This document shows, one piece after another, positions 26,294 through 34,251 of a stretch of DNA of 64,000 bases (its first letter is position 1; every line of letters begins with the position of its first letter). The notes under the pieces were generated by a model. The model was not told the origin of the DNA and searched no databases. It worked only from the letters and a program-made list of their open reading frames with translations. Origin of the DNA: Candidatus Melainabacteria bacterium SSGW_16. GTDB lineage: Bacteria > Cyanobacteriota > Vampirovibrionia > 2-02-FULL-35-15. The translations under genes were made by a program, and so were the position numbers. The stretch covers positions 1 through 64,000 of the forward strand of contig DUDS01000003.1 of the NCBI GenBank assembly GCA_004769085.1, read 5' to 3'.

Positions 26294-27286
26294 CTAATAC
26301 TCACTGGCTACAAGTCTTCGTTCATGATCGAGATTAACAGAATCTTTTACCTGATAGGTTTTCTTATCCTGGGATTCAAAATATGTTCTCATCATAATAT
26401 CTGCAAGTATTCCCATAAGTAAAAGCTGCATCCCTACAATAACAAACACAGCAGAAAATATAAGAAGCGGTGTTGAATCCAGATCAATATGTCTGAATAT
26501 TTTCAGATAAAATGACCAGATTGTAGTTAGCGCAGAAAATGCAAAACAAAGAAATGCAAAACCACCAAAAAAATAAATTGGCTTTGTTGAAAAGTCTGAT
26601 AAAAACTTAAGCACAATTAAATCCAGCAAAACTTTATATGTTCTGCTTAGCCCGTATTTTGATTTCCCAAAAATTCTTTGTCTGTGATTAACTCCTATTT
26701 CAGTAACTTTAGCTCCGTTCCATGAAGCGCAAATCGGGAGAAATCGGTGTAATTCACCATATAATCTAACTCCTTTCAGAATATCTCTTCTGTAAGCTTT
26801 CAATGAGCATCCATAATCATGCAGCTTTACTCCTGAGACCCATGAAACAAGCCGGTTTGCAATCATTGAAGGAATTTTTCTGTCTAATGTTCTGTCTTGC
26901 CTGTTTTTTCTCCAGCCACTGACCAAATCATATCCTTCAGAAATTAAATTAAGCAATTTGGGTATGTCATTAGGATCGTTTTGAAGATCTGCATCCAGTG
27001 GGACTATTACATCTCCTGTTGAAAAATCAATTGCAGCCAAGAGTGCTGCACTCTGTCCATAATTTTTCCTGAGTCTTAATACTTTAATCTTAGGATTTTG
27101 TGATGCAGCTTCCTTCAACAGGACATATGAATTGTCAGTGCTTCCATCATCAACAAAAATCACTTCATAATCATATTCAAAATTCTTCAGAAAATAGTCC
27201 ATTTCATCAAGCAAAACCCTCAGGCTTGTAGCTTCGTTATAAGCAGGGACTATTATTGAAACTTTTTTAAGTGCTGAATCTGTCAT
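26294..27286 (-). CDS. Membrane glycosyltransferase family 2 (GtrB/ArnC/DPM1-like)
   Basis: The 330-residue GT2 enzyme has the catalytic domain at about 7-230: VSIIVPAYNEATSL, EVIFVDDGSTDNS, the DXD-type metal site PLDADLQNDP, and the acceptor-side GCSLKAYRRDIL. Two C-terminal membrane helices follow (about 235-310). This architecture transfers a sugar to polyprenyl phosphate for cell-envelope glycan or protein glycosylation. The exact sugar cannot be read. It stands alone with no SD. The 250-bp region upstream of flhA lies behind it. Confidence 0.9.
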   Translation of the reverse strand: MTDSALKKVSIIVPAYNEATSLRVLLDEMDYFLKNFEYDYEVIFVDDGSTDNSYVLLKEAASQNPKIKVLRLRKNYGQSAALLAAIDFSTGDVIVPLDADLQNDPNDIPKLLNLISEGYDLVSGWRKNRQDRTLDRKIPSMIANRLVSWVSGVKLHDYGCSLKAYRRDILKGVRLYGELHRFLPICASWNGAKVTEIGVNHRQRIFGKSKYGLSRTYKVLLDLIVLKFLSDFSTKPIYFFGGFAFLCFAFSALTTIWSFYLKIFRHIDLDSTPLLIFSAVFVIVGMQLLLMGILADIMMRTYFESQDKKTYQVKDSVNLDHERRLVASEY

Positions 27287-27434
27287 ATGAAGATTAGTTT
27301 AGCAGGGGTTTGTTAAGCTCTTAAATACTGCTTGTAAGGTAATATTCCAGTAATTTACAAGGTAAATCTAAATATAAGACAAAACTTTATAATAATTTAA
27401 GGACAGTCTTAAATATTTAACCAATACGGATAAA

Positions 27435-27797
27435 ATGCAAGCAATTACCAAAAAGAAAGAAACAGATCAAAGGAAAAAACTTTCAATTGAGCTTTGTGAG
27501 AATTTTACCCGAAGGTTACACCCATCACAGTCCAAAGAATTAAAAACAGGGGCATTAATTGCAATTAAAAACTTTATCAAAGAAACAAAAATTGATGATG
27601 ATATTCTTTTAAGCTTTCTTGTAGATTCTATTACAGATCCGGACAAGGAAATAAGAAAACTTGTTTCAAGTATTATTAAAGAAGTGGTAAATAATGAAAT
27701 TATTGAGCTTCTGGAAATAAAATTAAATGAATCAAACGGTTCAGAAATAAAGGAAGAAATTCAGAAAGTACTAATTGATTCAGTCACCTCAGGGTGA
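27435..27797 (+). CDS. Small HEAT-repeat-like protein
   Basis: This 120-residue all-alpha protein has one HEAT-like unit: LLSFLVDSITDPDKEIRKLVSSIIKEVV followed by a second helix pair, with the usual Asp-Pro between helices. The first 30 residues are basic. No enzyme motif or export signal was seen. It is probably a small protein-protein adaptor. Its 3' end overlaps the convergent gene at 27761 by 37 bp, so transcripts of the two would form antisense pairs. Confidence 0.6.
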   Translation: MQAITKKKETDQRKKLSIELCENFTRRLHPSQSKELKTGALIAIKNFIKETKIDDDILLSFLVDSITDPDKEIRKLVSSIIKEVVNNEIIELLEIKLNESNGSEIKEEIQKVLIDSVTSG

Positions 27798-28198
27798 GGC
27801 TGTATGTTTTTTGTCTGACAGTCTTTAATGTATTCTTTAGAGCAATATTCAAATAGTTTTTCAAAACGTTCTGTATCTTCCATATCAGAAAGATAGCCCT
27901 TTAAAACAGGTGGAAGTGACCTGATAGGAGATTTTTCAATTCCAATTTCTTTTTCATAACATGCTTTTTTAAGCTGGTACAAACTTTTTTTAATATCACC
28001 TTGTTTCCCTAACAAAATTAGTGTTATCGAGTCAGGTCCATGCTCTGAAGCAGGAGAAATATTTAACAATGAAACCTGATGTTTCATAAAGTGGGAGGAC
28101 AAGTCTTTTCCCATAAGATCAATCACTTTCTGGGAAGTTATAACCATTGCTTGTATAATACTGTCTTTGTTTTTATTTTTATCGTTATCTTTAATCAT
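27761..28198 (-). CDS. Uncharacterised ~145-aa protein
   Basis: I do not recognise this gene. The frame opens at ATG 28234, but the first twelve codons (MIFFSIIIIIDE) overlap a TATAAT-type -10, so I place the start at ATG 28198 (MIKDNDKNK). The product is soluble and mixed alpha/beta: VITSQKVIDLMGKDL, PDSITLILLGKQGDIKKSLYQLKKA, and a C-terminal region LPPVLKGYLSDMEDTERFEKLFEYC. It overlaps the HEAT-like gene convergently. MITE copy C lies upstream. Confidence 0.55.
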   Translation of the reverse strand: MIKDNDKNKNKDSIIQAMVITSQKVIDLMGKDLSSHFMKHQVSLLNISPASEHGPDSITLILLGKQGDIKKSLYQLKKACYEKEIGIEKSPIRSLPPVLKGYLSDMEDTERFEKLFEYCSKEYIKDCQTKNIQPHPEVTESISTF

Positions 28199-28292
28199 TT
28201 CATCAATTATTATTATAATCGAAAAAAATATCATTTACCTACAATAATATAAATAAATTAAAATCTATTAAAGACACAGATAAAGCTAGGCA

Positions 28293-28454
28293 TAACTACT
28301 CACAATCCATAAAATGACCACAATAGCAATTTATCAGGAAAGGTTTTGTCCGACTTGTTCGGCAAAACCTGGACATCGCGGTAAGAAGCAGATATTTAGT
28401 GCACTCTGGAAAGGTGGCGAAGCGAATTATGAGCGAGCCACCTGAGTAAAAAAA
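28293..28454 (+). mobile_element. MITE copy C (about 162 bp), diverged subfamily
   Basis: It has the same architecture as copies A and B. A hairpin AGGTTTTG/CAAAACCT with inner CCGA/TCGG lies at 28341-28370. The 3' block is GGTGGCGAAGCGAATTATG...GAGCGAGCCACC (ends at 28442). Relative to copy A the stem shows compensatory A-T to G-C changes. ACTCA and TGAGT lie near the two ends. The proposed flanking duplications GCTAGGCA (28285) and CCTAGATA (28455) match at only 5 of 8 bases, so the borders are approximate. It sits upstream of the 27761 gene and downstream of the cobO-like gene. Confidence 0.65.
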
Positions 28455-28466
28455 CCTAGATAATTC

Positions 28467-29102
28467 TTACCACTCAATACCTTTTGTATACCCCATGTAA
28501 TGTTTAGATATTTTGCCTTCAACAACAGTAGTTGCAAGTTCTTTTAGCCAGTCAGGGCATAAATGCCCGGTTGCAAGAACTGTAGTACCAGGATAAATGT
28601 TCTCAAAAATCATTCTTGCATTTTTTTCAGAGATTCGCTGTTCTTTATGGTACATAAGGTCTGTAACTTCATCCACACAGATTAAGTCATACTGAGCCGA
28701 AGATACATCATTTACTAGGTGCCTTAACCCCTGTTCTAATTTAAGCTGGTCCTGAAGCGTCCATCCGTCAGGATCACCAAAAAACCTGAAAGTTCCATTT
28801 TCTCTTATTCTGGAGGTCCCTGCAAAAAAATAGTCAAAGTGACTTGGAAACTGAGCCTTTAATATTTCATATATTTTTGATTCGCTGGTTGTCTCTTCAC
28901 ACTTGGAAAATAAAAGCATTTTTACTCTTAAACCTGCTCCTATAGCACGTAATGCAACCCCATTAAGCGCTGTAGTCTTACCAGGAGCATATCCCAGATA
29001 AAGTCTTAATTTTTCTATTTTTGGGCTATTACGAATTACCTCATCAAATTTATTCTCAGGATGAAATGAGTCTAAGGGCAAAGAATTTTGTGCATTATTC
29101 AT
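28467..29102 (-). CDS. cobO: Cob(I)alamin adenosyltransferase-like protein (CobO/BtuR family)
   Basis: The 211-residue protein resembles CobA/CobO, which adenosylates cobalamin with ATP. It has a P-loop-like GYAPGKTTALNGVALRAIGAGLRV, LLFSKCEETTSESKIYE and the Walker-B-like YDLICVDEVTDLMY. It ends in TKGIEW, like the CobA C-terminus. The P-loop is unusual (GYAPGKTT instead of GNGKGKTT) and there is an N-terminal extension of about 30 residues. No other cobalamin gene is adjacent. Function is likely but the variant loop leaves some doubt. Confidence 0.8.
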   Translation of the reverse strand: MNNAQNSLPLDSFHPENKFDEVIRNSPKIEKLRLYLGYAPGKTTALNGVALRAIGAGLRVKMLLFSKCEETTSESKIYEILKAQFPSHFDYFFAGTSRIRENGTFRFFGDPDGWTLQDQLKLEQGLRHLVNDVSSAQYDLICVDEVTDLMYHKEQRISEKNARMIFENIYPGTTVLATGHLCPDWLKELATTVVEGKISKHYMGYTKGIEW

Positions 29103-29236
29103 TTATATATATCTTCTAAAAGTCTAACTCATAAGATTCCAGACAACTCAGAGAATTAAAAGTTGCAATGAAACATTCACATTATAATTTTATCCTCTTT
29201 TGACTATGTTAACAAATCATAACAAAACAGTAATTT

Positions 29237-29665
29237 TTAATGCTTTTTTACATTCTGGATATAATCTTCAAGTATATATCTGGCTGCTTCCTGATCGATT
29301 ATTGATTTAATTTCTTTTGCATTTTTACCACTTTCTTTTAGTCTTTCTTCAGCCATAAAACTGCTTAAACTTTCATCAATGGCTTCTATAGGAATGGAAA
29401 CATTTTCTTTTAATTTGTTTATAAAACCTGTTATAAGAGACTCCATAGAATCAGAGTCAGTAATATCTGGTTTCCCTCTATAAGGAACACCGACAATTAT
29501 CAAATCAATATTCTTGTCCTCAATAATTTTAACAATTAGCGATAGAACAAATTTGAAATTCTTGTTTTCAATTGTACCTAACGGAAATGCAAATATTTTT
29601 TCAGGATCAGAAACAGCAAGCCCAATCCTTTTTAATCCATAATCAATAGAAAGAATACAACCCAT
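29237..29665 (-). CDS. ruvX: Putative pre-16S rRNA nuclease RuvX/YqgF
   Basis: YqgF processes 16S rRNA 5' ends and is related to Holliday-junction resolvases. From MGCILSIDYGLKRIGLAVSD the protein is 142 residues, the standard length, with Asp in the first strand, IIVGVPYRGKPD, and the C-terminal ESLSSFMAEERLKE and IDQEAARYILEDYI. A longer frame starting GTG at 29692 exists, but its first nine codons come from a MITE remnant, so ATG 29663-29665 is preferred. It follows the rRNA methylase gene by 27 bp. Confidence 0.94.
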   Translation of the reverse strand: MGCILSIDYGLKRIGLAVSDPEKIFAFPLGTIENKNFKFVLSLIVKIIEDKNIDLIIVGVPYRGKPDITDSDSMESLITGFINKLKENVSIPIEAIDESLSSFMAEERLKESGKNAKEIKSIIDQEAARYILEDYIQNVKKH

Positions 29666-29674
29666 TCGATTTTG

Positions 29675-29698
29675 ACTCACCGCCTTCCTCACTCATTC
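29675..29698 (-). mobile_element. 24-bp remnant of the MITE 3' end (copy I)
   Basis: The segment matches the terminal block of copy E (from 53126) with one mismatch over 24 bases. It contains the stop codon (29693-29695) and the last sense codon of the rRNA methylase gene and lies 9 bp before ruvX. The rest of the element is absent, so either an old insertion decayed or a short end was captured. Confidence 0.6.
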
Positions 29699-30472
29699 CC
29701 TGTAAAATTCCCATAAAACGATACTTACAGCAACTGAGAGATTTAATGACTCAATTTTTGGCAAGTGAGGAATCCTTATACATTTATCTGAAGCCTGAAG
29801 TAACCCATCTGTAAGTCCTCTACCTTCATTGCCAAACATAAAAACATGAGGCAGGTTTTTTGTTATCTTGTCAGGCTCAGTGCCAGTCTTTGACGAGGTA
29901 GATACAAATGTATAGTTTTTGCTTTTTATCGTCTTGTAAAAGTTATTGAAATCATCAATAGAAACAACAGGCATGCTAAAAGCAGCACCAGCACTTGCTC
30001 TTATTACTTTTGTATTAAAAGAATAAACGGATTCAGAAAGTAAAATTATGCCACCAATATTAAAACCAGCTGATGAACGGATAACCGACCCAAGATTGCC
30101 TGGATCCTGAATGTTTTCAAGAAGTACTATATCTTTCCCGGATTTTAAAATATCGTCAAAATTCCATTCGGGTTTTTCTGCAAGAGCTACAATTAAATCA
30201 TTTTTATCAGGAACATTTTCAGTGGTAAATGTAGATCCTATAAGTAAATTACTCATAAAAATAACCTGACAATCATTTTTATTTTTCAATTCTTCAGGAA
30301 GACTGCTATAACTGTCCTTATCAACAAAAATCTCTTTTATCCTAAGATTTGCTTTCAATGCCTCTTCTAATAATTTTCTTCCTTCAATAAAAATAGACGT
30401 TTCTTTATCAGTGGCTGTTTTTTTCAGTCTTTTATAATTATGGTTTTCTTTACTTGAGATTTCAGGCAGCAT
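29693..30472 (-). CDS. TrmH/SpoU-family RNA 2'-O-methyltransferase
   Basis: The 259-residue SPOUT enzyme has an N-terminal L30e-like substrate-binding domain (about 1-100). Its C-terminal trefoil-knot domain has motif 1 IVLLENIQDPGNLGSVIRSSAGF, motif 2 HVFMFGNEGRGL and motif 3 IPHLPKIESLNLSVAVSIVLWEF. The likely target is 23S rRNA (RlmB/TsnR-like), but the nucleotide cannot be read. The final Glu codon and stop lie inside a MITE remnant, so the C-terminus may have been trimmed or replaced. ruvX follows. Confidence 0.92.
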   Translation of the reverse strand: MLPEISSKENHNYKRLKKTATDKETSIFIEGRKLLEEALKANLRIKEIFVDKDSYSSLPEELKNKNDCQVIFMSNLLIGSTFTTENVPDKNDLIVALAEKPEWNFDDILKSGKDIVLLENIQDPGNLGSVIRSSAGFNIGGIILLSESVYSFNTKVIRASAGAAFSMPVVSIDDFNNFYKTIKSKNYTFVSTSSKTGTEPDKITKNLPHVFMFGNEGRGLTDGLLQASDKCIRIPHLPKIESLNLSVAVSIVLWEFYRE

Positions 30473-30498
30473 GTGAAAAGTTATAAGTATATCTTACA

Positions 30499-30891
30499 TT
30501 ATGGCTTCTTTTCTTCAATTTTATTCTGTGTGAGAATTTTTTCAACCAGATTATAAAGCTCAATAGGACTAAATGGTTTTGTGAGAAAATAATCAGTGCC
30601 TACCGAAATCGCCCAGTCACGATCTGACTGCTGTCCTTTAGCAGTAAGCATAATGATTATTATGTTTTTTGTTTTTGGATCATTTTTCAGCCTCTCGCAA
30701 ACTTCAAATCCACTCAAGCCCGGCATCATTACATCAAGTAGAAGCAAATCTGGCATTTCAGTCTGCGACTTACCTAATGCTTCATGTCCATCAGCAGCTT
30801 CAATAAGATCAAGGGCTTTATTAGCACTTAATGTTGCTCTTACAAGAAGTCTCAGTGAAGGTTCATCATCTGCAATTAGTATTTTAGGCAT
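30499..30891 (-). CDS. Single-domain response regulator (CheY-like)
   Basis: This 130-residue stand-alone receiver has the acidic pair DDE (residues 7-9), phospho-acceptor Asp in LLLLDVMMPG (about 53), the conserved Thr in IIMLTAKG, and Lys in FLTKPFSP. It has no output domain. Similar receivers work in motility or phosphorelays. The orphan kinase at 3895-5118 is a possible partner but is not linked. The gene is alone between the rRNA methylase and MITE copy H. Confidence 0.94.
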   Translation of the reverse strand: MPKILIADDEPSLRLLVRATLSANKALDLIEAADGHEALGKSQTEMPDLLLLDVMMPGLSGFEVCERLKNDPKTKNIIIIMLTAKGQQSDRDWAISVGTDYFLTKPFSPIELYNLVEKILTQNKIEEKKP

Positions 30892-30976
30892 AACTTAATT
30901 TAACCTTTATAATTTTATACCTACCACGAGTTAAAAAATTCTTATCAATCCATACAGAACAATAATACTTCATGTA

Positions 30977-31042
30977 TGTAATTACTCACCGTCCTCCTCG
31001 CCCCTTCGTCGCTTGTCAGGCTTTGTAAAGTACTCATGTATA
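30977..31042 (-). mobile_element. MITE copy H, 66-bp internally deleted derivative
   Basis: Only the conserved terminal block remains (on the minus strand TTTACAAAGCCTGACAAGCG and the GGCGGTGAGTAATT-type end seen in copy E). Perfect 8-bp direct repeats TTCATGTA flank it at 30969-30976 and 31043-31050. The hairpin half is missing. It lies about 100 bp upstream of the GH57 start, between divergent genes. Confidence 0.65.
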
Positions 31043-31133
31043 TTCATGTAGATGGAATTTTAGCATTTAAAGAGGAAATCTTGAATTTGAGATAATTAAA
31101 TCTGTAGGGCTAGCCTTAAATGTTTGCAGACTA

Positions 31134-31139
31134 TATTAT
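31134..31139 (+). promoter_or_regulatory. -10 of the GH57 gene, leaderless spacing
   Basis: TATTAT is followed by nine nucleotides and ATG at 31149. No SD is present. Confidence 0.4.
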
Positions 31140-31148
31140 TTGTATTGT

Positions 31149-33155
31149 ATGACCAAAACAGAAACCAAAATAAAACTGCTTCTTGGGTTTCATACACATA
31201 TACCATCACAGATTGCATCAAAAAACAGTGAAAATGGAAATGCAAAAAACTATTTTGATTTTATAAAAAATATTCTTGAGCTTTTACATAACTCCAGCAA
31301 TATAAAAGCTGCATTTCACATAAGTGGAACTTCTATATCATTATTGGATAAAAAACTGGACGGATTTTCAAACAATATCAGAACTCTTCTTGACAGGAAC
31401 CAGATTGAGCTCTTGGGCGGTGGAATCTATGAGCCTGTATTTTCTTTTATACCAAAAGAAGACAGGCAAACACAACTTATGTTAATGGGAAGACTGCTTA
31501 ATCATACTTTTGGTTATACTCCGAACGGTGCCTGGATAACAGAATTAAGCTGGGATCCTTCCTTTGCAATTGATTTCTCAAAATCAAGGATACACTTCAC
31601 ATGTCTTCCAAAAGAATACTTTATACAAAGCGGTATAAATGAAAATGATCTGAGTGGTTATTTTGTTACTGAAGAAGAAGGACGAAAGGTTGCTGTATTC
31701 CCTATATTATTTGAACTAAACAAACTAATGCAAAACCTCACTCCTGAAAGTGCAGTTGAAAACATTACAAAAACAATAAAAGAGACCAATTCTTCTTCAC
31801 CATCAGCATCAATTTTTTATAAAAGCAACAGTCCTACCAAAGAAGACATAAACTGGATTAACAAGTTCTTTATATTAATAAATGAATCAGGTGTATTTGA
31901 AACAGTTCTTTTCAGTGATTACTTTCATAATTACAAACCAAAAGGAAGAATATACCTCCCTGCAGCCCAATATCATTCCTCAAATAATGGTACTTACTGG
32001 AAACACTCCATCTTAAATAATTATGAAATAAACCTGCTTCATAAAAAAATGCTTAGGGTAAGCAAAAAAATTAACTCGGCAAAAGAAGGAAAATCCAGGT
32101 TTAAAGTTATAAAAGAAATGATAACCCAGGCTCATGATCTTTTATTAAAGGGACAGTGCAATGATGCATACCTTTGTTCTGACTGGTCAGGTATACAGAT
32201 CCCACAACAGAGACATAATGCCTATAAAAATTTGATTAAAGCAGAGAATCTTATTGATTCGGCATCAAAGCAAGGTTCAAAATGGATTCAGGCTTATGAA
32301 ATTGATTATGACTGCGATGGTCATGATGAAATCATAGTTGAAACAGAAACTCAAAACATTTACATATCACCGGGATTTGGCGGGACAGTTTTGGAACATG
32401 ATTACAGACCTAAAAACACAAATATAACAAATGTACTTTCCCGCAAAAAAGAATGGCATTATACTGCTGAAAATGGAAAAACTGTATTTGATTACTACCA
32501 AAAATTAAATTTAATTGATCATTTCCTAGACAAAGGTATTTCACTTGAACAGTGCATTTCAAATAATCTCCCCCACTTAACAAAAGAAGTTATTAAACCA
32601 TATGGAATAGAAAAAATTAAAGCGAAGGAAGAAATATGTAAAATAACACTGAACTCATTATTTGCACTTGAAAATCATAATGATAAACCATCTGTTCAAC
32701 TGGAAAAACAAATTTCTGTGAGATCCGGGGACTCCTCGGTGTTTTACGAATACAAACTAACCAACAAAAGCTCCAAACCAGCACAATTTATTTTTGGAAT
32801 TGAATTTAATTTCAATATTACACCTAGTTTAGAAAATGACTGTTTTGTATACACTGATGGAGATAAAAACAAAAAATTCAATTTACCATCACCTGCTTCA
32901 GCAGAAACAATTAAAGACCTAAAACAAATTTCTATATTTAATAAATCTGAAGGGCTTGATCTTTCTCTGTCATTTGATAAGCAATGTACATTGTTCCGTT
33001 ATCCTGTTGAAACAGTACAAAAGCTCACCAACACAGAAGAAAAGATTTATCAGGGGACAACATTTCTTGCTACATGGGAAATTAATATTGAACCGGAAGC
33101 AGTCTGGGATATTTCCATAAAGCAGGATATTAATGCATCTTCAGAAGAATTATAA
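31149..33155 (+). CDS. Glycoside hydrolase family 57 alpha-amylase / 4-alpha-glucanotransferase
   Basis: The 668-residue protein matches GH57 4-alpha-glucanotransferases (about 660 residues). The catalytic barrel (about 1-320) has LLGFHTHIPSQ, the GGGIYEPVF region and GAWITELSWDP, whose Glu is in the position of the catalytic nucleophile. YLPAAQYH follows, then the beta-sandwich C-terminal DUF1925/1926-type domains (about 380-665). It has no signal peptide, so it likely acts on cytoplasmic glycogen-like polymer. The start is ATG 31149, not the TTG at 31140. rsmD follows with a small gap. Confidence 0.9.
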   Translation: MTKTETKIKLLLGFHTHIPSQIASKNSENGNAKNYFDFIKNILELLHNSSNIKAAFHISGTSISLLDKKLDGFSNNIRTLLDRNQIELLGGGIYEPVFSFIPKEDRQTQLMLMGRLLNHTFGYTPNGAWITELSWDPSFAIDFSKSRIHFTCLPKEYFIQSGINENDLSGYFVTEEEGRKVAVFPILFELNKLMQNLTPESAVENITKTIKETNSSSPSASIFYKSNSPTKEDINWINKFFILINESGVFETVLFSDYFHNYKPKGRIYLPAAQYHSSNNGTYWKHSILNNYEINLLHKKMLRVSKKINSAKEGKSRFKVIKEMITQAHDLLLKGQCNDAYLCSDWSGIQIPQQRHNAYKNLIKAENLIDSASKQGSKWIQAYEIDYDCDGHDEIIVETETQNIYISPGFGGTVLEHDYRPKNTNITNVLSRKKEWHYTAENGKTVFDYYQKLNLIDHFLDKGISLEQCISNNLPHLTKEVIKPYGIEKIKAKEEICKITLNSLFALENHNDKPSVQLEKQISVRSGDSSVFYEYKLTNKSSKPAQFIFGIEFNFNITPSLENDCFVYTDGDKNKKFNLPSPASAETIKDLKQISIFNKSEGLDLSLSFDKQCTLFRYPVETVQKLTNTEEKIYQGTTFLATWEINIEPEAVWDISIKQDINASSEEL

Positions 33156-33177
33156 ACTGGTTCAATATCTATTTCTA

Positions 33178-33738
33178 ATGTACGTTACTGGTGGAAAACT
33201 TAAAGGAAGAAAACTTGCAAGCTGCAAAGGTAAAACTATCAGACCTGCAATGGGACTGGTAAGAAAATCAATTTTTGACACCTTAAATAACTTCATAGAA
33301 GGGATAAATGTTCTCGATCTTTGTGCAGGCACAGGGATTCTCGGCATTGAAGCCATAAGCCGTGGAGCAGAAAAGCTAACACTTATTGACTCTGACAAAC
33401 AGTCTATAAAATTAATTCAAAAGAATCTGGAGTTATGCAATATTAAAGCAAATGTAATACGCGGAAGGCTTCCGGATATATTAAATAAACTAAATAACAG
33501 AAATGAGAAATTTCACTTAATTTTTGTTGATCCCCCCTATGGAAAGCCCAACTTAATTAAAAATGTTTTAGAACTAATAGTTCTAAATAAATTAATTGTT
33601 AATAGCGGGATTATTTCAATAGAAACCGAATTAAAGAATAATTTTGAAATACCTTTAGAATTAAAAGTAAAAAAAGAAAAAAAATATGGCAACACAAAGG
33701 TTACGTTTTTAACCAGTAATGATTTAATGCCTATATAA
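33178..33738 (+). CDS. rsmD: 16S rRNA (guanine-966-N2)-methyltransferase
   Basis: RsmD methylates G966 of 16S rRNA using SAM. From MYVTGGKLKGRKL it is 186 residues, standard length. Family marks are IRPAMGLVRKSIFDTL, the SAM loop VLDLCAGTGILGIEAISRGA and the catalytic motif FVDPPYG. The longer frame from 33133 overlaps the GH57 end and gives a non-homologous N-terminus, so ATG 33178 is chosen. A MaoC-like gene follows 8 bp downstream. Confidence 0.96.
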   Translation: MYVTGGKLKGRKLASCKGKTIRPAMGLVRKSIFDTLNNFIEGINVLDLCAGTGILGIEAISRGAEKLTLIDSDKQSIKLIQKNLELCNIKANVIRGRLPDILNKLNNRNEKFHLIFVDPPYGKPNLIKNVLELIVLNKLIVNSGIISIETELKNNFEIPLELKVKKEKKYGNTKVTFLTSNDLMPI

Positions 33739-33739
33739 T
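33734..33739 (+). promoter_or_regulatory. -10 of the MaoC-like gene, leaderless spacing
   Basis: TATAAT overlaps the rsmD stop region, seven nucleotides before ATG 33747. No SD is present. Confidence 0.5.
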
Positions 33740-33746
33740 AGAATTA

Positions 33747-34187
33747 ATGCCTGTTGACACAAAATTTATTGGAAAAGAATATGATCCGGTTATCTATGTA
33801 ATCGGTGAAGAAAAAATTAAAGAGTATGCTTTTGCAGTAGGCGATCTTAATCCTCTTTATATAGACAGAGAGTTTGCAAAAAAGTCGAAGTATAAAACAA
33901 TAATTGCACCACCAATGTTTGTTGTTGTATTTGCCAGGGATACTATATTCAGTTTGTTCGAGGACAAAGAAATAAAAATTAACATGTCAATGCTTGTCCA
34001 TGGTGAGCAGGAATTTACTTTTCACAAAATCGTCAAAGCAAACGACATAATAAAATCAACCAGTAAAATTAAAAACATTTTTCAGAAAAATAACAATGAC
34101 TTTATAGAATTTGAGACAAAATCATATAACCAGAACAATGAACTCGTGGTAGAGGGTAACTGGATATTTATTATCCGTGGACAGTAA
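33747..34187 (+). CDS. MaoC-N-like hot-dog protein (HadA-type)
   Basis: The 146-residue hot-dog fold protein resembles the N-terminal half of MaoC/FAS1-type dehydratases: EEKIKEYAFAVGDLNPLYIDREFAKKSKYKTIIAPPMFVVVF. The position equal to the catalytic His of hydratase 2 is Tyr (NPLYID), so it is probably the non-catalytic partner. A second MaoC protein with intact Asp/His is at 36745-37131, and the two may form an (R)-hydratase heterodimer like mycobacterial HadAB. The genes are 2.5 kb apart on opposite strands, so the pairing is inference. Confidence 0.75.
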   Translation: MPVDTKFIGKEYDPVIYVIGEEKIKEYAFAVGDLNPLYIDREFAKKSKYKTIIAPPMFVVVFARDTIFSLFEDKEIKINMSMLVHGEQEFTFHKIVKANDIIKSTSKIKNIFQKNNNDFIEFETKSYNQNNELVVEGNWIFIIRGQ

Positions 34188-34251
34188 GGTCGTCTAATAA
34201 AGTATTTACCCCGGGACTTTCACAAAAGCGAACCTATTGCCCAGAGCGTAA

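Noticed and set aside
29666-29692. GTG start for ruvX at 29692
   Set aside because: The extra codons are from a MITE remnant, and the conserved start MGCILSIDYG begins at 29665.
34188-34251. Terminator between the MaoC-like gene and der
   Set aside because: No convincing stem with T-tract could be folded by hand in this short convergent gap.
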